The notes: a model not told the origin generated them from the letters alone. A stretch of DNA of 64,000 nucleotides from Cryomorpha ignava (GCF_010686655.1 NZ_JAAGVY010000008.1:81758-145757); one strand, 5' to 3'; numbered from the stretch's first letter, positions 53,330 through 63,343 are shown. Numbers and translations: made by a program.

Positions 53330-54894
53330 AATGTCAATCTGGAATTTAAATCAGAAGAGATGAGAATTTTCAAACTATCATTTTCATTAAAAATGACGGT
53401 CTCCGGATAATTTGTGGTTTCAAAATTTGCTTTAATAGCTATACTTTTTGAATTTTTCAATTGGTTTACCGCGTAGTCATCCAATGAAAATTTCAATAGT
53501 GAATTTGAAGGTTCATCTCCATTTCTGCCTGAAATTAAACCTTCCGGATTTTCTAAATAAGGATTCAGTTTAAGAACAACATTGTTAGATCCATCAATAG
53601 CATTTATTTCAAGTAAAAAATTGGCGGGAAAAGAATTACTGGCCGCCAAGTATAAGTTTCCGCTTTCAATTGAAAAATTTTCATTGCCCGGCCATTCTAA
53701 TTTTGTGGTGTCGCGAATACTCAGATTGGTTAAGCTCAATTTCATTGGAATAAGCAGACTAAGGTCACAACGAAGCCTGCTCTTATCAGAGACAAAGTCG
53801 TTGTAATTTGAAATATTTCCAAGAGGATTTAAGCTTGCGTTCGCATTTATAAAAATAGAGTCAGGTAAAAGCTCCAGCAATTCCGTAATGTTTGAATTGA
53901 AATTGTTTAAGACATAATTCTTTGCAGATGGTAATGGGTCATATCCATTTAATCCGGCTCTGGATAGATTTATATTACTGCCTATCAGACTGTTGCTTAA
54001 GTTTACACTGTTTTCAGTAAAGTTATTCCATGCTTTTATCTGAAAAATTGAAGCCTGGATGTCGATTCCGAAACCATTTGTGAAACTCAATTCCGCATTT
54101 ACTTCGTCTACATCAATCATTGCGTCATTGTATCCGTCAAATGCATTGAAAATCGAACTTTCATTTAAGTTGAGTGCTTCTGTACCAAAATACCCTTTTG
54201 CAAATTGCACATCCAGATCAGTATAACTCACCGAGAGCTTTACGATATCTGAATTGACTGCGGTAATTGGTTCACCATTCGCAGGATTGGAAAGTGTAAA
54301 TTGCACCGCCAGTACATTAAATTCATTTCCGTTTTGTCCGGTGAGATCAAGCTCATAACCTGAAATATCAATTTCTCGATTTAAAAGTCCATTTTCATTA
54401 CCGCTCGCAGCCGGTATCGTTTCAGAAATCAGGAGACTTTCACCATTTTTAAAGGCTTTGGGGATTTTCAGAATGAAGTTCAAGTCTCCATCAATGCTAT
54501 TTTCGGCGTTTAGAATTAATTTACCCCCTTTTAGAATGGCTTGACTAAGTTGTGCTTCAACTCCATTGAATTCAAAGGATTCGTCAGAATTATAAAATGT
54601 TTGACCCGGATTAAAAGTGAATTGAAGAAGTGGCGCGATAGAGAATATTTTGCTAACTGTGTCGGGTTCAATAGCAATAAGGGAATCGATACCAATGTCA
54701 AATATATTTTCCTCAATCCGGATGGCAACACTTTGGTCGCTTCCTATTTGAAGAATTGAATCAGGAATAAGGTCACCAATACCCAGATTGGTTCTAATCA
54801 GCGGGGCACTCAGACTAGTGTCCCACGAAGTAGGATCCTTTTGACAGGCTAACAGGAATGATAAAAGAACGAAGATCAAAATTGCCTTTTTCAT
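53326..54894 (-). CDS. Large hypothetical lipoprotein
   Basis: About 522 residues from the ATG at 54894, giving a clean lipoprotein signal MKKAILIFVLLSFLLAC with the modified Cys at 17; an ATG at 54912 is the alternative. The mature part is beta-rich with many short Asn/Ser/Asp-rich strands (LSFTNGFGIDIQASIFQIKA, DSIFINANASLNPLGNISN, FPANFLLEINAIDGSNNVVL). I do not recognise a family. It is the first gene of the lipoprotein-DUF5723-T9SS cargo operon, each step with a 4-bp overlap. It may be the surface-exposed lipoprotein partner of the barrel (inference). Divergent from the small membrane protein gene. Confidence 0.75.
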   Translation of the reverse strand: MKKAILIFVLLSFLLACQKDPTSWDTSLSAPLIRTNLGIGDLIPDSILQIGSDQSVAIRIEENIFDIGIDSLIAIEPDTVSKIFSIAPLLQFTFNPGQTFYNSDESFEFNGVEAQLSQAILKGGKLILNAENSIDGDLNFILKIPKAFKNGESLLISETIPAASGNENGLLNREIDISGYELDLTGQNGNEFNVLAVQFTLSNPANGEPITAVNSDIVKLSVSYTDLDVQFAKGYFGTEALNLNESSIFNAFDGYNDAMIDVDEVNAELSFTNGFGIDIQASIFQIKAWNNFTENSVNLSNSLIGSNINLSRAGLNGYDPLPSAKNYVLNNFNSNITELLELLPDSIFINANASLNPLGNISNYNDFVSDKSRLRCDLSLLIPMKLSLTNLSIRDTTKLEWPGNENFSIESGNLYLAASNSFPANFLLEINAIDGSNNVVLKLNPYLENPEGLISGRNGDEPSNSLLKFSLDDYAVNQLKNSKSIAIKANFETTNYPETVIFNENDSLKILISSDLNSRLTF

Positions 54895-55032
54895 CCTGCG
54901 AATATAGTTCATAGCTCTAAATAATCGGAGAAATGGTAAATGTTTTGGAAAAAGATCGAAATAGAAGTGGTGATTATGGAAAACCACTTGATATAGTAGT
55001 CTTTTCTCCTTAATTTCGCGACAATCAACGCT

Positions 55033-55449
55033 ATGTTAAAAAAACGCTTCATAATCTCCTGGTTTTTATCGTCAATCCTGATGTTTGGGCTTGGAATGTT
55101 TTGGCATGGTGTATTGCTTAACGACCTAAAATTCATACCCTCTCCGCATACTCTTTTTTATTCTCTGGCGGTGTTGGCCTATATTGTTATAGGTTTTGCG
55201 CTCACTTTTGTGTTTACTTATCTCAGTATGGGTATTGGAATAAAGCTTAAAGGTTCGCTTATGGGCGTTGCATTGGGTTTTTTCATCTATCTTATTGCAT
55301 TTGTGTTCGGCGTATCTTTTAAAGGAGCCGGCACCCAGCATATTGTAGTAGATTTTCTTTGGCAAATGATAGAGCAGGGGGCTGGCGGTGGAGCAGTAGG
55401 AACTGTTTATATGCTTGCCCGCCGGCGAGACCAAGTTTTTGGTGATTAA
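55033..55449 (+). CDS. Small hypothetical membrane protein
   Basis: A 138-residue protein with three clear membrane helices (about 6-28 FIISWFLSSILMFGLGMFWH, 41-64 LFYSLAVLAYIVIGFALTFV, 72-96 LKGSLMGVALGFFIYLIAFV) and a weaker fourth near 108-128. The C-terminus is basic (LARRRDQVFGD), so it probably faces the cytoplasm. The glycine-rich fourth segment (EQGAGGGAVGTVYML) is unusual. No family recognised. A TTG at 54988-54990 and TAATTTCG at 55011-55018 with a 20-base spacer resemble the phylum's promoter. It converges on rarA with an 11-bp gap. Confidence 0.7.
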   Translation: MLKKRFIISWFLSSILMFGLGMFWHGVLLNDLKFIPSPHTLFYSLAVLAYIVIGFALTFVFTYLSMGIGIKLKGSLMGVALGFFIYLIAFVFGVSFKGAGTQHIVVDFLWQMIEQGAGGGAVGTVYMLARRRDQVFGD

Positions 55450-55460
55450 TGCTGATTCAG

Positions 55461-56738
55461 TTAATATCTGTATTTATCCTTCCACCAATTCTTAAGCCGA
55501 GTGCGAATTTCATTTTCGCGTGCATTTCCACCGGGCTCATAAAACTTCTCTCCTGTAATTTCAGTTGGTAAGTACTCCTGCGCTTTAAAATTGCCCTCGT
55601 AACCATGGCTGTATTTGTAATTGTCACCGTATCCCAAATCACGCATCAGCTTGGTTGGCGCATTTCGCAAATGCATCGGTACTGCCAGATTCCCTTTGTC
55701 TTTTGCAAGTGCCATAGCTTTGTTTATGGCGTCGTATGAAGCATTGCTCTTTGGCGAACCGGCAAGATAAACCACGCATTGACTCAATATTATCCGAGCC
55801 TCGGGCATGCCTATTTTCTGAACAGAGTCAAAAGTAGTATTGGCCAGAACCAAAGCTGTAGGGTTGGCATTACCAATATCTTCACTAGCTAAAATAATGA
55901 GCCTGCGTGCAATAAATTTGGGGTCTTCGCCACCCGCGAGCATACGAGCCAGCCAGTAAATACCCGCGTTGGGGTCGCTTCCGCGAATGGATTTAATAAA
56001 CGCCGATATTATATCGTAATGCTGCTCACCGTCTTTATCGTAGAGCGCAGGGTTTTCCTGAATTACGTTCGCCACCAGCTCGTCTGTAATAAGTTTAGTG
56101 CCAGTGGGCATAGATTGAATGACGGTTTCCAAAACATTGAGCAATCGGCGCGCGTCGCCACCGCTTAGTTTAAACAAGGCTTTTGTTTCAGCAACTTCCA
56201 GATTCATCGCAGCCAATTGCTTGTCTTGGCTCAATGCACGCGTTAGCAATTGCTCAAGGTGTTGTACTTCCAGAGCTTTTAATACAAAAACCTGACATCG
56301 GGAAAGCAAAGCCGCATTGACTTCAAAAGATGGGTTTTCTGTCGTAGCTCCTATCAAAGTCAGTACTCCTTTTTCAACCGCTCCCAAGAGCGAATCTTGT
56401 TGAGATTTGCTAAATCTATGAATCTCATCAATAAATAAAATGGCATTTCCAGAGCCGAAAAGACCGGATTGCTCTACTTTTTGAATAACTTCACGCACAT
56501 CTTTTACACCCGAACTTACAGCACTCAAGGTGTAAAAAGGACGGTTTAATGAACCTGCAATAATTTTAGCAAGAGTGGTTTTTCCAACTCCCGGGGGACC
56601 CCAAAAAATAATAGAAGGGATAATTCCTCTTTGGAGAGCCTGTCTAAAAACAGCATCTTTGCCTACGAGTTGTTCCTGACCTATGAACTCATCGAGATTT
56701 TTGGGGCGAAGCCTTTCGGCAAGTGGGGTGAAATCCAT
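55461..56738 (-). CDS. rarA: Replication-associated recombination protein A (AAA+ ATPase)
   Basis: A 425-residue AAA+ ATPase of the RarA/MgsA/WRNIP1 family, related to clamp-loader subunits. It begins MDFTPLAERLRPKNLDEFIG. Walker A is GPPGVGKTTLAK, Walker B is ILFIDEIHRFSKSQQDSLL, sensor 1 is LIGATTENPSFE (T-T-E-N), and the arginine-finger region is ALLSRCQVFVL. The C-terminal MgsA domain includes DPNAGIYWLARMLAGGEDPK and YKYSHGYEGNF. It acts at stalled replication forks and single-strand gaps. Length is normal. The bcp gene is divergent from it. Confidence 0.95.
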   Translation of the reverse strand: MDFTPLAERLRPKNLDEFIGQEQLVGKDAVFRQALQRGIIPSIIFWGPPGVGKTTLAKIIAGSLNRPFYTLSAVSSGVKDVREVIQKVEQSGLFGSGNAILFIDEIHRFSKSQQDSLLGAVEKGVLTLIGATTENPSFEVNAALLSRCQVFVLKALEVQHLEQLLTRALSQDKQLAAMNLEVAETKALFKLSGGDARRLLNVLETVIQSMPTGTKLITDELVANVIQENPALYDKDGEQHYDIISAFIKSIRGSDPNAGIYWLARMLAGGEDPKFIARRLIILASEDIGNANPTALVLANTTFDSVQKIGMPEARIILSQCVVYLAGSPKSNASYDAINKAMALAKDKGNLAVPMHLRNAPTKLMRDLGYGDNYKYSHGYEGNFKAQEYLPTEITGEKFYEPGGNARENEIRTRLKNWWKDKYRY

Positions 56739-56863
56739 TGTGCAAAGCTAAGGAAGCTTTTTTTATTGCAACGTAAATAGGTTACGTTGTGAATAAGAAT
56801 CTTTGCATTGTTAAAACAGAAACGCTCATTAATTGTCATTCTGATAAACGAATAAAAGAACAT

Positions 56864-57328
56864 ATGTCACAATTAGAAAAAGGGTCTAAAGCACCTGAAT
56901 TTACTGCTAAAGATCAAAACGGAAATGAGATTTCCTTAAAGGATTACCGAGGTAAGAAAGTTATTCTGTACTTTTATCCGAAGGACAACACGCCGGGATG
57001 TACCAAAGAATCTTGTAACTTTAGAGACAATTACGCATCTCTTCAAAAACAAGGCTTTGAAGTGATAGGGGTAAGTGCTGACGGAGAGAAGTCGCACCAA
57101 AAGTTTATTGATAAATATGATTTACCATTTACGCTTATCGCCGATACCGAAAAGGATGTAATAAATAAATACGGTATCTGGGGTCTAAAGAAGTTTATGG
57201 GGAAATCTTATGACGGAATTAATAGAAAAACTTTTTTAATAGACGAAGAAGGAAATATTGAGCATATAATAGAAAAAGTAAAAACCAAAGAAGCAACAGA
57301 ACAAGTACTAGAGCTAATCAACTTATAA
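56864..57328 (+). CDS. bcp: Thioredoxin-dependent thiol peroxidase (Bcp/PrxQ)
   Basis: A 154-residue peroxiredoxin from the ATG at 56864; an in-frame upstream extension to 56789 has no family character. The peroxidatic Cys is C46 and the resolving Cys C51 in DNTPGCTKESCNFRDNY, an atypical 2-Cys arrangement in one helix. The start EKGSKAPEFTAKDQNG and the YGVWGLK-like IWGLKKFMGKSYDGINRKTF motif are characteristic. It reduces hydroperoxides with thioredoxin in the cytoplasm. recA follows 12 bases after its stop, so the two may be co-transcribed. Confidence 0.95.
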   Translation: MSQLEKGSKAPEFTAKDQNGNEISLKDYRGKKVILYFYPKDNTPGCTKESCNFRDNYASLQKQGFEVIGVSADGEKSHQKFIDKYDLPFTLIADTEKDVINKYGIWGLKKFMGKSYDGINRKTFLIDEEGNIEHIIEKVKTKEATEQVLELINL

Positions 57329-57340
57329 TAATTGGAAATT

Positions 57341-58342
57341 ATGGCAGTAGAAGTAAATAAGGAAAAACTAAAGGCCCTTCAGCTTACGATAGACCGAATG
57401 GAGAAATCGTATGGCAAAGGTGCAGTAATGAAATTGGGCGATGATGCCGTAGAAAAGGTTGAGGTGATCCCTTCAGGTTCTTTGGGGATTGATCTTGCCC
57501 TCGGCATCGGCGGATATCCCAAAGGTAGAGTAGTAGAAATATATGGACCTGAATCGTCGGGTAAAACCACACTGGCGCTTCACGCAATTGCCGAAGTGCA
57601 AAAGTTGGGTGGTATTGCAGCATTTGTCGATGCCGAGCATGCCTTTGATCGGTTTTACGCCGAAAGCCTCGGTGTAGATACTGAAAATCTATTTATCTCT
57701 CAACCTGACAACGGTGAGCAGGCTTTGGAAATTGCTGAAAATTTGATTCGATCGGGGGCAATAGATTTACTTGTAGTAGATTCTGTTGCTGCACTTACTC
57801 CTCGCGCCGAAATTGAAGGTGAAATGGGTGATTCGCAAATGGGATTGCAAGCCAGATTGATGTCAAAAGCACTTCGGAAATTAACAGGTGTTATTTCTAA
57901 AACGGGATGTTGCTGTATTTTTATCAATCAGCTACGCGAAAAGATTGGAGTAATGTTTGGCAATCCTGAAACTACAACCGGTGGGAATGCATTGAAGTTT
58001 TACGCTTCTGTTCGTATCGATATCCGCAGGGCTACCCAAATTAAAGATGGTGAGAATGTAATTGGAAACCGCACCAGAGTTAAAATTGTGAAGAACAAGG
58101 TGGCGCCGCCATTTACCAAAGCTGAATTTGATATTATGTATGGTAAGGGAATCTCGAAAAGCGGAGAAATACTCGATATGGCAGTTGACATGAATATCGT
58201 CAAAAAAAGCGGTTCGTGGTTTAGCTATGGCGAAACAAAACTTGGCCAGGGCAGAGATGCTGTAAAATCGCTTATAGAAGACAATCCGGAACTTATGGAT
58301 GAGCTGGAACAAAAAATCAAAGACGAGCTTAAAAAGAAATAA
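57341..58342 (+). CDS. recA: Recombinase RecA
   Basis: A 333-residue RecA from the ATG at 57341 (an in-frame TTG lies 9 bases upstream). Motifs: Walker [10 protein letters not shown] (69-77), [18 protein letters not shown], the L1 region [39 protein letters not shown] (L2 and inter-subunit contacts) and the C-terminal acidic-then-basic tail. It forms filaments on single-stranded DNA for homologous recombination and drives LexA cleavage where LexA is present. Length is slightly below E. coli RecA because of a short tail. A 32-nt perfect palindrome follows as terminator. Confidence 0.98.
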   Translation: MAVEVNKEKLKALQLTIDRMEKSYGKGAVMKLGDDAVEKVEVIPSGSLGIDLALGIGGYPKGRVVEIYGPESSGKTTLALHAIAEVQKLGGIAAFVDAEHAFDRFYAESLGVDTENLFISQPDNGEQALEIAENLIRSGAIDLLVVDSVAALTPRAEIEGEMGDSQMGLQARLMSKALRKLTGVISKTGCCCIFINQLREKIGVMFGNPETTTGGNALKFYASVRIDIRRATQIKDGENVIGNRTRVKIVKNKVAPPFTKAEFDIMYGKGISKSGEILDMAVDMNIVKKSGSWFSYGETKLGQGRDAVKSLIEDNPELMDELEQKIKDELKKK

Positions 58343-58362
58343 ATGACCTTTTAAAGGAAAGC

Positions 58363-58394
58363 AAAAGCCGAAAGTGAATTCACTTTCGGCTTTT
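58363..58394 (+). terminator. recA terminator, perfect 32-nt palindrome
   Basis: AAAAGCCGAAAGTGAATT continues into its exact complement ending CGGCTTTT, with the centre at GAATTC. It lies 20 bases after the recA stop and ends in T residues, so it works as a terminator on the plus strand and, by symmetry, could on the minus strand. Confidence 0.85.
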
Positions 58395-58447
58395 CAAATT
58401 TTGTTGCGTCCTTTGTATTATATAAATCATATCACTGAGGTAGAAAA

Positions 58448-59458
58448 ATGCTACATACCCGAATACTTATTACGCTCATTGCTATTGCTTTAATTTCTTG
58501 CGATTCGGCTGAAAATTCTGACAGGCATATTTCCCGAAAAGGGGATACCCAGGAAGTTGATTTGATTGAAAGTTTGAATGACCGCATAGTGGCCAAACCG
58601 AATGATCCAAATCTCTATGTGAAAAGAGCCATGGCTTATCGCGATAGAAAAATGATGCAACTCGCCATTAGAGATGCAGAGCGCGCATTAGCAATTGACA
58701 GCACAGTATCTTATTTTCACACCGTGCTTGGTGAGCTTGAGTTTCAAAGCGGCCAACTGCGCGGTGCAAGGCTTAGTCTGGAAAAGGCTGTTAAATACGA
58801 TGATACCAATACCGATGCACTTTTGAAGCTGGCTGAGACGAATTTTCTACTGAGGCGATATGACGAGGCATTGGTTTATACAAATGATGCCCTGCGAATT
58901 GATGATAAATTGGCTCAAGGCTATTTCATTAAAGGTTTTATATATAAAGAATTGGGTGATACGACCTTGGCGAAGTCCTCTTTTCAAACGGCCACAGAGG
59001 TAAACCCCGAACATTACGAAGCGTATATGGAATTGGGGAATATAACTGCTTATCAGGGAGATCCACTCGCTCTTGAATATTTTAAAACTGCTCTTGAGAT
59101 TAAACCAAAAAGTGCGGAAGCACTTTATAATTTAGGGATGTTTTTGCAGGCAGGCGAAAAGTACGAGCAGGCCATGGCGATTTACCGACAGTTGATAGAT
59201 ACAGACCCGAATAACTTTTTGGGATACTACAACGCCGGGTATCTTAACCTCACTGAATTTGGAGCGTACGAAACGGCGTTGGCCTATTTTGATACCGTTC
59301 TAACTATAGAACCTACTTATGTAGATGCCATGTACAATAGAGGAGTTTGTTTTGAAGAAATGAATGAAAAACAACAGGCTATAAACGTTTACAAGAACGT
59401 GTTGGAAATTTCTCCAGATTATACATTGGCAGCCAAAGGTCTGAACAGGCTAATGTAA
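58448..59458 (+). CDS. Tetratricopeptide-repeat lipoprotein
   Basis: A 336-residue protein with a lipoprotein signal MLHTRILITLIAIALISC (Cys at 18). From about residue 35 to the end it consists of eight or so TPR units, for example PNLYVKRAMAYRDRKMMQLA, YDEALVYTNDALRIDDKLAQ, EYFKTALEIKPKSAEALYNL and ALAYFDTVLTIEPTYVDAMY. It is likely anchored in a membrane and used for protein-protein contact. The partner is unknown. It is a single gene bounded by the recA terminator and a bidirectional terminator shared with rplT. Confidence 0.85.
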   Translation: MLHTRILITLIAIALISCDSAENSDRHISRKGDTQEVDLIESLNDRIVAKPNDPNLYVKRAMAYRDRKMMQLAIRDAERALAIDSTVSYFHTVLGELEFQSGQLRGARLSLEKAVKYDDTNTDALLKLAETNFLLRRYDEALVYTNDALRIDDKLAQGYFIKGFIYKELGDTTLAKSSFQTATEVNPEHYEAYMELGNITAYQGDPLALEYFKTALEIKPKSAEALYNLGMFLQAGEKYEQAMAIYRQLIDTDPNNFLGYYNAGYLNLTEFGAYETALAYFDTVLTIEPTYVDAMYNRGVCFEEMNEKQQAINVYKNVLEISPDYTLAAKGLNRLM

Positions 59459-59498
59459 TTCAAAAGATATAAATCTTCCCGAAATTTGTATCAAAAAA

Positions 59499-59522
59499 AA
59501 AGAGCCGAGTAATCGGCTCTTT
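59499..59522. terminator. Bidirectional terminator between the TPR gene and rplT
   Basis: AAAGAGCCGA (59499-59508) pairs perfectly with TCGGCTCTTT (59513-59522) around a GTAA loop. A-tracts on the left and T-tracts on the right allow use from both sides of these convergent genes. Confidence 0.85.
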
Positions 59523-59544
59523 CTAATTTGTTTGTGTGCAGATA

Positions 59545-59889
59545 TTATTTTACTGCAGTCACAATAGCTTTAAATGCTGTTGGGTGATTCATCGCCAAAT
59601 CTGCAAGAACTTTTCTGTTCAGCTGAATTTCTTTCGCGTGAAGTTTACCCATAAACTCTGAATAAGACATTCCGTGCTCGCGTGCTCCGGCATTGATACG
59701 CATAATCCATAAAGAGCGGAAGTTGCGTTTTTTCTGACGACGATCGCGGTAAGCGTACTGAAGTCCTTTTTCAAGAGTGTTTTTAGCTACGGTAAAGACG
59801 TTTTTTCTTCTACCGAAATAGCCTTTCGTTTGTTTGAGAACCTTTTTTCGTCGGGCTCTCGATGCGACTGCATTTACTGATCTTGGCAT
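59545..59889 (-). CDS. rplT: 50S ribosomal protein L20
   Basis: A 114-residue basic protein starting [20 protein letters not shown] and continuing with the L20 core [40 protein letters not shown] and [16 protein letters not shown]. It binds 23S rRNA early in large-subunit assembly. In E. coli, L20 represses the rpmI-rplT messenger. It is the last gene of the thrS-infC-rpmI-rplT cluster, 82 bp after rpmI. Confidence 0.98.
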   Translation of the reverse strand: MPRSVNAVASRARRKKVLKQTKGYFGRRKNVFTVAKNTLEKGLQYAYRDRRQKKRNFRSLWIMRINAGAREHGMSYSEFMGKLHAKEIQLNRKVLADLAMNHPTAFKAIVTAVK

Positions 59890-59971
59890 TTCTTTTTTGT
59901 TTTAAGAATAAGTGTTCCAATTACTTGGAATCTTTAAACTCAGTCTTTGGATTAATAAACCTGTTTTACTT

Positions 59972-60169
59972 TTACTTCGCGTTAAGCATATTCATTACAG
60001 CGGGCACATCTGACGTGTGAACCAACCCTGTCTTCGTGAGATCACGTTTTCTTTTGGTTGCTTTTTTGGTCAAAATGTGACTTTTGAATGCATGCTTGCG
60101 CTTGATTTTACCCGATCCAGTAAACTTAAATCGTTTTTTGGCACTGGATACGGTTTTCATTTTTGGCAT
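59972..60169 (-). CDS. rpmI: 50S ribosomal protein L35
   Basis: A 65-residue very basic protein, [20 protein letters not shown] followed by [22 protein letters not shown]. Length and composition are normal for L35. It lies 33 bp after infC and upstream of rplT in the conserved order. Confidence 0.98.
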   Translation of the reverse strand: MPKMKTVSSAKKRFKFTGSGKIKRKHAFKSHILTKKATKRKRDLTKTGLVHTSDVPAVMNMLNAK

Positions 60170-60202
60170 GACTTGATCTATTTATGTGTAATTATAATTA
60201 AA

Positions 60203-60757
60203 TTATTTTTTCTTTGGATTGATCATCATAATCATCCGTTTACCTTCAAGTTTTGGCAATTGCTCTACAGCTCCCAAATCCGAAAGTTCCTTAGCAAACT
60301 TCAAAAGCAGTAATTCTCCACGTTCTTTAAAAACAATGGTTCTACCCTTAAAAAATACGTAAGCCTTTACTTTAGATCCTTCTTCGAGAAACTTGCGGGC
60401 GTGATTAAGTTTAAATTCAAAATCGTGCTCGTCGGTATTCGGTCCAAATCTTATTTCTTTAACAACAACTTTTTGCTGTTTACTTTTAAGCTCTTTTTGT
60501 TTCTTCTTTTGATCGTAAAGAAACTTAGAATAATCTATAATTTTACAAACCGGTGGGTCTGCATTTGGCGCGATCTCTACCAAATCGAGATTACGATCTT
60601 CGGCCATTTTAATGGCTTCATCAGTTGGATAAACATCTGCGGGCACATCGTCGGCTACAACCCGAACGCTGCGCGCAGTTATTCTATCGTTAATCTTGTG
60701 AAGATCTTCTTTTACGACTCTTCGTGTACCGCGTTTCTTGTGAAATCTCTTAGCTAT
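60203..60757 (-). CDS. infC: Translation initiation factor IF-3 with a probable AUA start codon
   Basis: The full-length IF-3 is 184 residues when read from ATA at 60755-60757. The conserved N-terminal domain ([40 protein letters not shown]) lies upstream of the first standard start codon, a GTG at 60644-60646, which would cut off 37 conserved residues. A stop codon (TAG, 60761-60763) precedes the ATA by one codon, so only GTC or ATA can be the start; ATA followed by A-K-R-F fits the family. The C-terminal domain ([30 protein letters not shown]) is intact. In E. coli infC starts with AUU, which IF3 itself discriminates against, giving autoregulation. The same logic is expected here. It sits 15 bases after thrS. 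Confidence 0.92.
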   Translation of the reverse strand: MAKRFHKKRGTRRVVKEDLHKINDRITARSVRVVADDVPADVYPTDEAIKMAEDRNLDLVEIAPNADPPVCKIIDYSKFLYDQKKKQKELKSKQQKVVVKEIRFGPNTDEHDFEFKLNHARKFLEEGSKVKAYVFFKGRTIVFKERGELLLLKFAKELSDLGAVEQLPKLEGKRMIMMINPKKK

Positions 60758-60772
60758 GACCTATCGTTTTTA

Positions 60773-62716
60773 TTAAACATTGCCCAAAAGGGCGTTAATT
60801 TCTTCATTTATCATTTCGGCAAAAGAATCTATACTGTGCGATCCTTTATCGCCATCTCCCTGCTTGCGTACTGAAACCGTGCCATCCTTCTCTTCATCCT
60901 CACCTACAATAAGCATGTAAGGGATTTTATCTACTTCGGCATCGCGTATTTTACGACCTACTTTTTCACTACGCTCGTCAACGAGGGCGCGAATATCGTA
61001 ATTATTTAGCTTATTTAAAACCAATTGGGCGTATTTATTATACTTATCGCTTACAGGAAGTATTTTTACCTGCTCGGGAATGAGCCATAATGGGAATTTT
61101 CCTGCACAATGCTCAATTAAAACCGCCACAAATCTTTCCATACTTCCAAAAGGAGCGCGGTGAATCATTACGGGTCTGTGTTTGGCATTATCGCTACCCA
61201 CATACTCCAGTTCAAAGCGCTCTGGCAAATTATAATCAACCTGAATAGTGCCCAGCTGCCATTTGCGGCCTATAGCGTCGCGAACCATAAAGTCGAGTTT
61301 TGGCCCGTAAAATGCAGCTTCACCCTCTTCAATAACGTATTTTAATTCCGATTCTTTTACTGTTTCCAGAATGGCTGATTCGGCTTTTTCCCAATTCTCG
61401 TCACTTCCGATGTACTTCGTTGGATTATTTGGATCGCGAAGCGAAACCTGAGCTGTAAAATCATCAAAACTTAATGTCTTGAAAATATAAAGTACCAGTT
61501 TAATTACTTTTTTGAATTCTTCTTTTACCTGATCGGGCGTGCAGAAAATGTGGGCATCGTCTTGCGTAAATCCGCGTACCCTTGTAAGTCCATGTAATTC
61601 ACCACTTTGTTCATATCGGTACACCGTTCCAAATTCTGCGAGCCTTAGCGGCAAATCTTTGTACGATCGGGGTTCAGCCTTAAAAATTTCGCAGTGATGC
61701 GGGCAGTTCATAGGCTTAAGCAAATATTCTTCTCCTTCGTGGGGTGTAGTAATAGGCTGAAAAGAGTCTTTTCCGTATTTCGCGTAATGGCCTGAAGTTT
61801 CGTAAAGCTCCTTGCTCCCGATATGCGGAGTAATTACCGGAAGGTAGCCCGCTTTTTTTTGGGCTTGCTTTAAGAAATTCTCCAACCGCTCTCTGAGAAT
61901 GGCTCCTTTGGGAAGCCACAACGGCAAACCTTGACCCACTCGTTGAGAAAAAGTGAAGAGTCCCATCTCCTTACCGAGTTTTCGGTGATCGCGTTTGGCA
62001 GCTTCTTCAAGCAGTTCTAAATATTCTTTTAGCTCTTTTTGCTTGGGAAAAGTAATACCGTAAATGCGTGTAAGTTGTTTTCTGTTTTCGTCACCACGCC
62101 AGTATGCACCGGCAATGGAAGTTAGTTTAACAGCTTTAATAAATCCTGTATTTGGAATGTGGGGCCCGCGGCAAAGGTCTGTAAATCTACCCTGCTCGTA
62201 AAATGTTATTGTTCCATCTTCAAGGTCATCAATCAACTCAAGCTTATATTCATCTCCTTTATTCCTGAAATACTCCAAAGCGTCAGGTTTAGAAACTTCA
62301 CTACGAATAAATTCGTTTTTTTCTCTCGCCAATTCGAGCATTTTGTCTTCAACTTTCGGAAGATCCTTGTCACTTATTTGCTCTTCACCGAGGTCGATAT
62401 CGTAGTAAAAACCATTCTCTATTGGAGGGCCAATCGCAAATTTGGCTTTTGGGTAAAAATGCTGCAAAGCTTCGGCCATCAGGTGAGCAGAACTATGCCA
62501 CATAGTAGATTTCCCGCCCTCATCATTCCAGGTAAGTAGGCTTAGTTCAGAATCTTTGGTAATAGGGCGGTTCGAATCAATTATTTCGCCATTCACTTTT
62601 GCAGAAAGTACATTTCTGGCGAGTCCTTCGCTTATATCTGTGGCCACTTTCATGGCAGTCACTCCTGAGGGGTATGATTTTACTGATCCGTCGGGAAGGG
62701 TAATTTTAATATCCAT
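60773..62716 (-). CDS. thrS: Threonine--tRNA ligase
   Basis: A 647-residue class II synthetase from the ATG at 62716 (an upstream in-frame ATG overlaps the promoter). The TGS domain ([20 protein letters not shown]) is followed by the editing domain with the H-x-x-x-H signature in [14 protein letters not shown]. Motif 2 is in [20 protein letters not shown], and the zinc-binding Cys is in [14 protein letters not shown]. The C-terminal anticodon-binding domain includes [20 protein letters not shown]. Length is typical. It starts the cluster thrS-infC-rpmI-rplT. I see no leader peptide; a simple promoter lies close by. Confidence 0.97.
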   Translation of the reverse strand: MDIKITLPDGSVKSYPSGVTAMKVATDISEGLARNVLSAKVNGEIIDSNRPITKDSELSLLTWNDEGGKSTMWHSSAHLMAEALQHFYPKAKFAIGPPIENGFYYDIDLGEEQISDKDLPKVEDKMLELAREKNEFIRSEVSKPDALEYFRNKGDEYKLELIDDLEDGTITFYEQGRFTDLCRGPHIPNTGFIKAVKLTSIAGAYWRGDENRKQLTRIYGITFPKQKELKEYLELLEEAAKRDHRKLGKEMGLFTFSQRVGQGLPLWLPKGAILRERLENFLKQAQKKAGYLPVITPHIGSKELYETSGHYAKYGKDSFQPITTPHEGEEYLLKPMNCPHHCEIFKAEPRSYKDLPLRLAEFGTVYRYEQSGELHGLTRVRGFTQDDAHIFCTPDQVKEEFKKVIKLVLYIFKTLSFDDFTAQVSLRDPNNPTKYIGSDENWEKAESAILETVKESELKYVIEEGEAAFYGPKLDFMVRDAIGRKWQLGTIQVDYNLPERFELEYVGSDNAKHRPVMIHRAPFGSMERFVAVLIEHCAGKFPLWLIPEQVKILPVSDKYNKYAQLVLNKLNNYDIRALVDERSEKVGRKIRDAEVDKIPYMLIVGEDEEKDGTVSVRKQGDGDKGSHSIDSFAEMINEEINALLGNV

Positions 62717-62742
62717 TGGATATGTTTTCTTTTTTGAGCCTG

Positions 62743-62773
62743 CAAAGATAAGCATTGCAGAAATTTGATAAAA
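62743..62773 (-). promoter_or_regulatory. thrS promoter
   Basis: On the minus strand TTTT (62770-62773), a 19-base spacer, then TATCTTTG (62743-62750), 26 bases before the thrS ATG. The -7 box is perfect and the -33 box has three of four bases. Confidence 0.55.
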
Positions 62774-62783
62774 GGAGAATTGC

Positions 62784-63218
62784 TTATCGTTTAAAGACTT
62801 CTATTTCTTTTGTTTTTTTGATTAGGTCAGTAAACTTACCATTAAACTTGGTTGCCCTTACAATATGATTATCAATCCAATGGTAATTTCCACCACGTGG
62901 TTTTCCCAAAAGGAGTCCATGGTATTTAAACCCATGCTTATCCAACCAGGTCTCCGTTATTTCACGATGTTCTTCGGTACGCGAAGTAAAAAAGGTAATT
63001 ATGTGACCCATGTCATACCATTTATTCAATATTTCAAGAGCATCCTGATAAGGCACACAGGTTGCCATACGCCAAGGTTCTTCGTTGGGCACATCATCGG
63101 TAATGGTTCCATCAATATCGATAAGGTAGTTTTTTACCTCTTCATCTAATTGTGGAGAAATCTCATTTCCAAGATTATCGTAAGTTTTTCTAAGCGGGTG
63201 TCCGGCAGATTCGGGCAT
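62784..63218 (-). CDS. Small HAD-superfamily phosphatase
   Basis: A 144-residue protein from the ATG at 63218 ([20 protein letters not shown]). HAD motif I is [13 protein letters not shown] (nucleophile Asp and acid Asp two residues later). Motif II is in [17 protein letters not shown] lysine and acidic residues near [14 protein letters not shown] could serve as motifs III and IV. The core is a short HAD fold without a large cap. In Bacteroidota genomes such genes are often labelled LNS2-like or heptose-phosphate related, but the substrate cannot be inferred. It starts downstream of a TACCTTTG -7 box (63246-63253). Confidence 0.8.
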   Translation of the reverse strand: MPESAGHPLRKTYDNLGNEISPQLDEEVKNYLIDIDGTITDDVPNEEPWRMATCVPYQDALEILNKWYDMGHIITFFTSRTEEHREITETWLDKHGFKYHGLLLGKPRGGNYHWIDNHIVRATKFNGKFTDLIKKTKEIEVFKR

Positions 63219-63245
63219 AAATATTTTTTTGATATTGTAAGTTGG

Positions 63246-63253
63246 CAAAGGTA
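63246..63253 (-). promoter_or_regulatory. -7 box upstream of the HAD phosphatase
   Basis: TACCTTTG on the minus strand, 27 bases before the ATG at 63218. No clear -33 box. Confidence 0.4.
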
Positions 63254-63343
63254 AAAAGTCCTGCCTTGAAATCCATGTTTCTACTTGAATTTTATACACT
63301 TAAAAGAATTTCGCAAAAGAAATGTGAGAAATTTGCTTTGGTA

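Noticed and set aside
60203..60646. Shorter IF-3 starting at GTG 60646
   Set aside because: It would delete most of the conserved IF-3 N-terminal domain, which is encoded in frame just upstream.
62717..62790. T-box or leader-peptide control of thrS
   Set aside because: The gap before thrS is short and holds a plain promoter; no Thr-rich frame or T-box bulge is visible.
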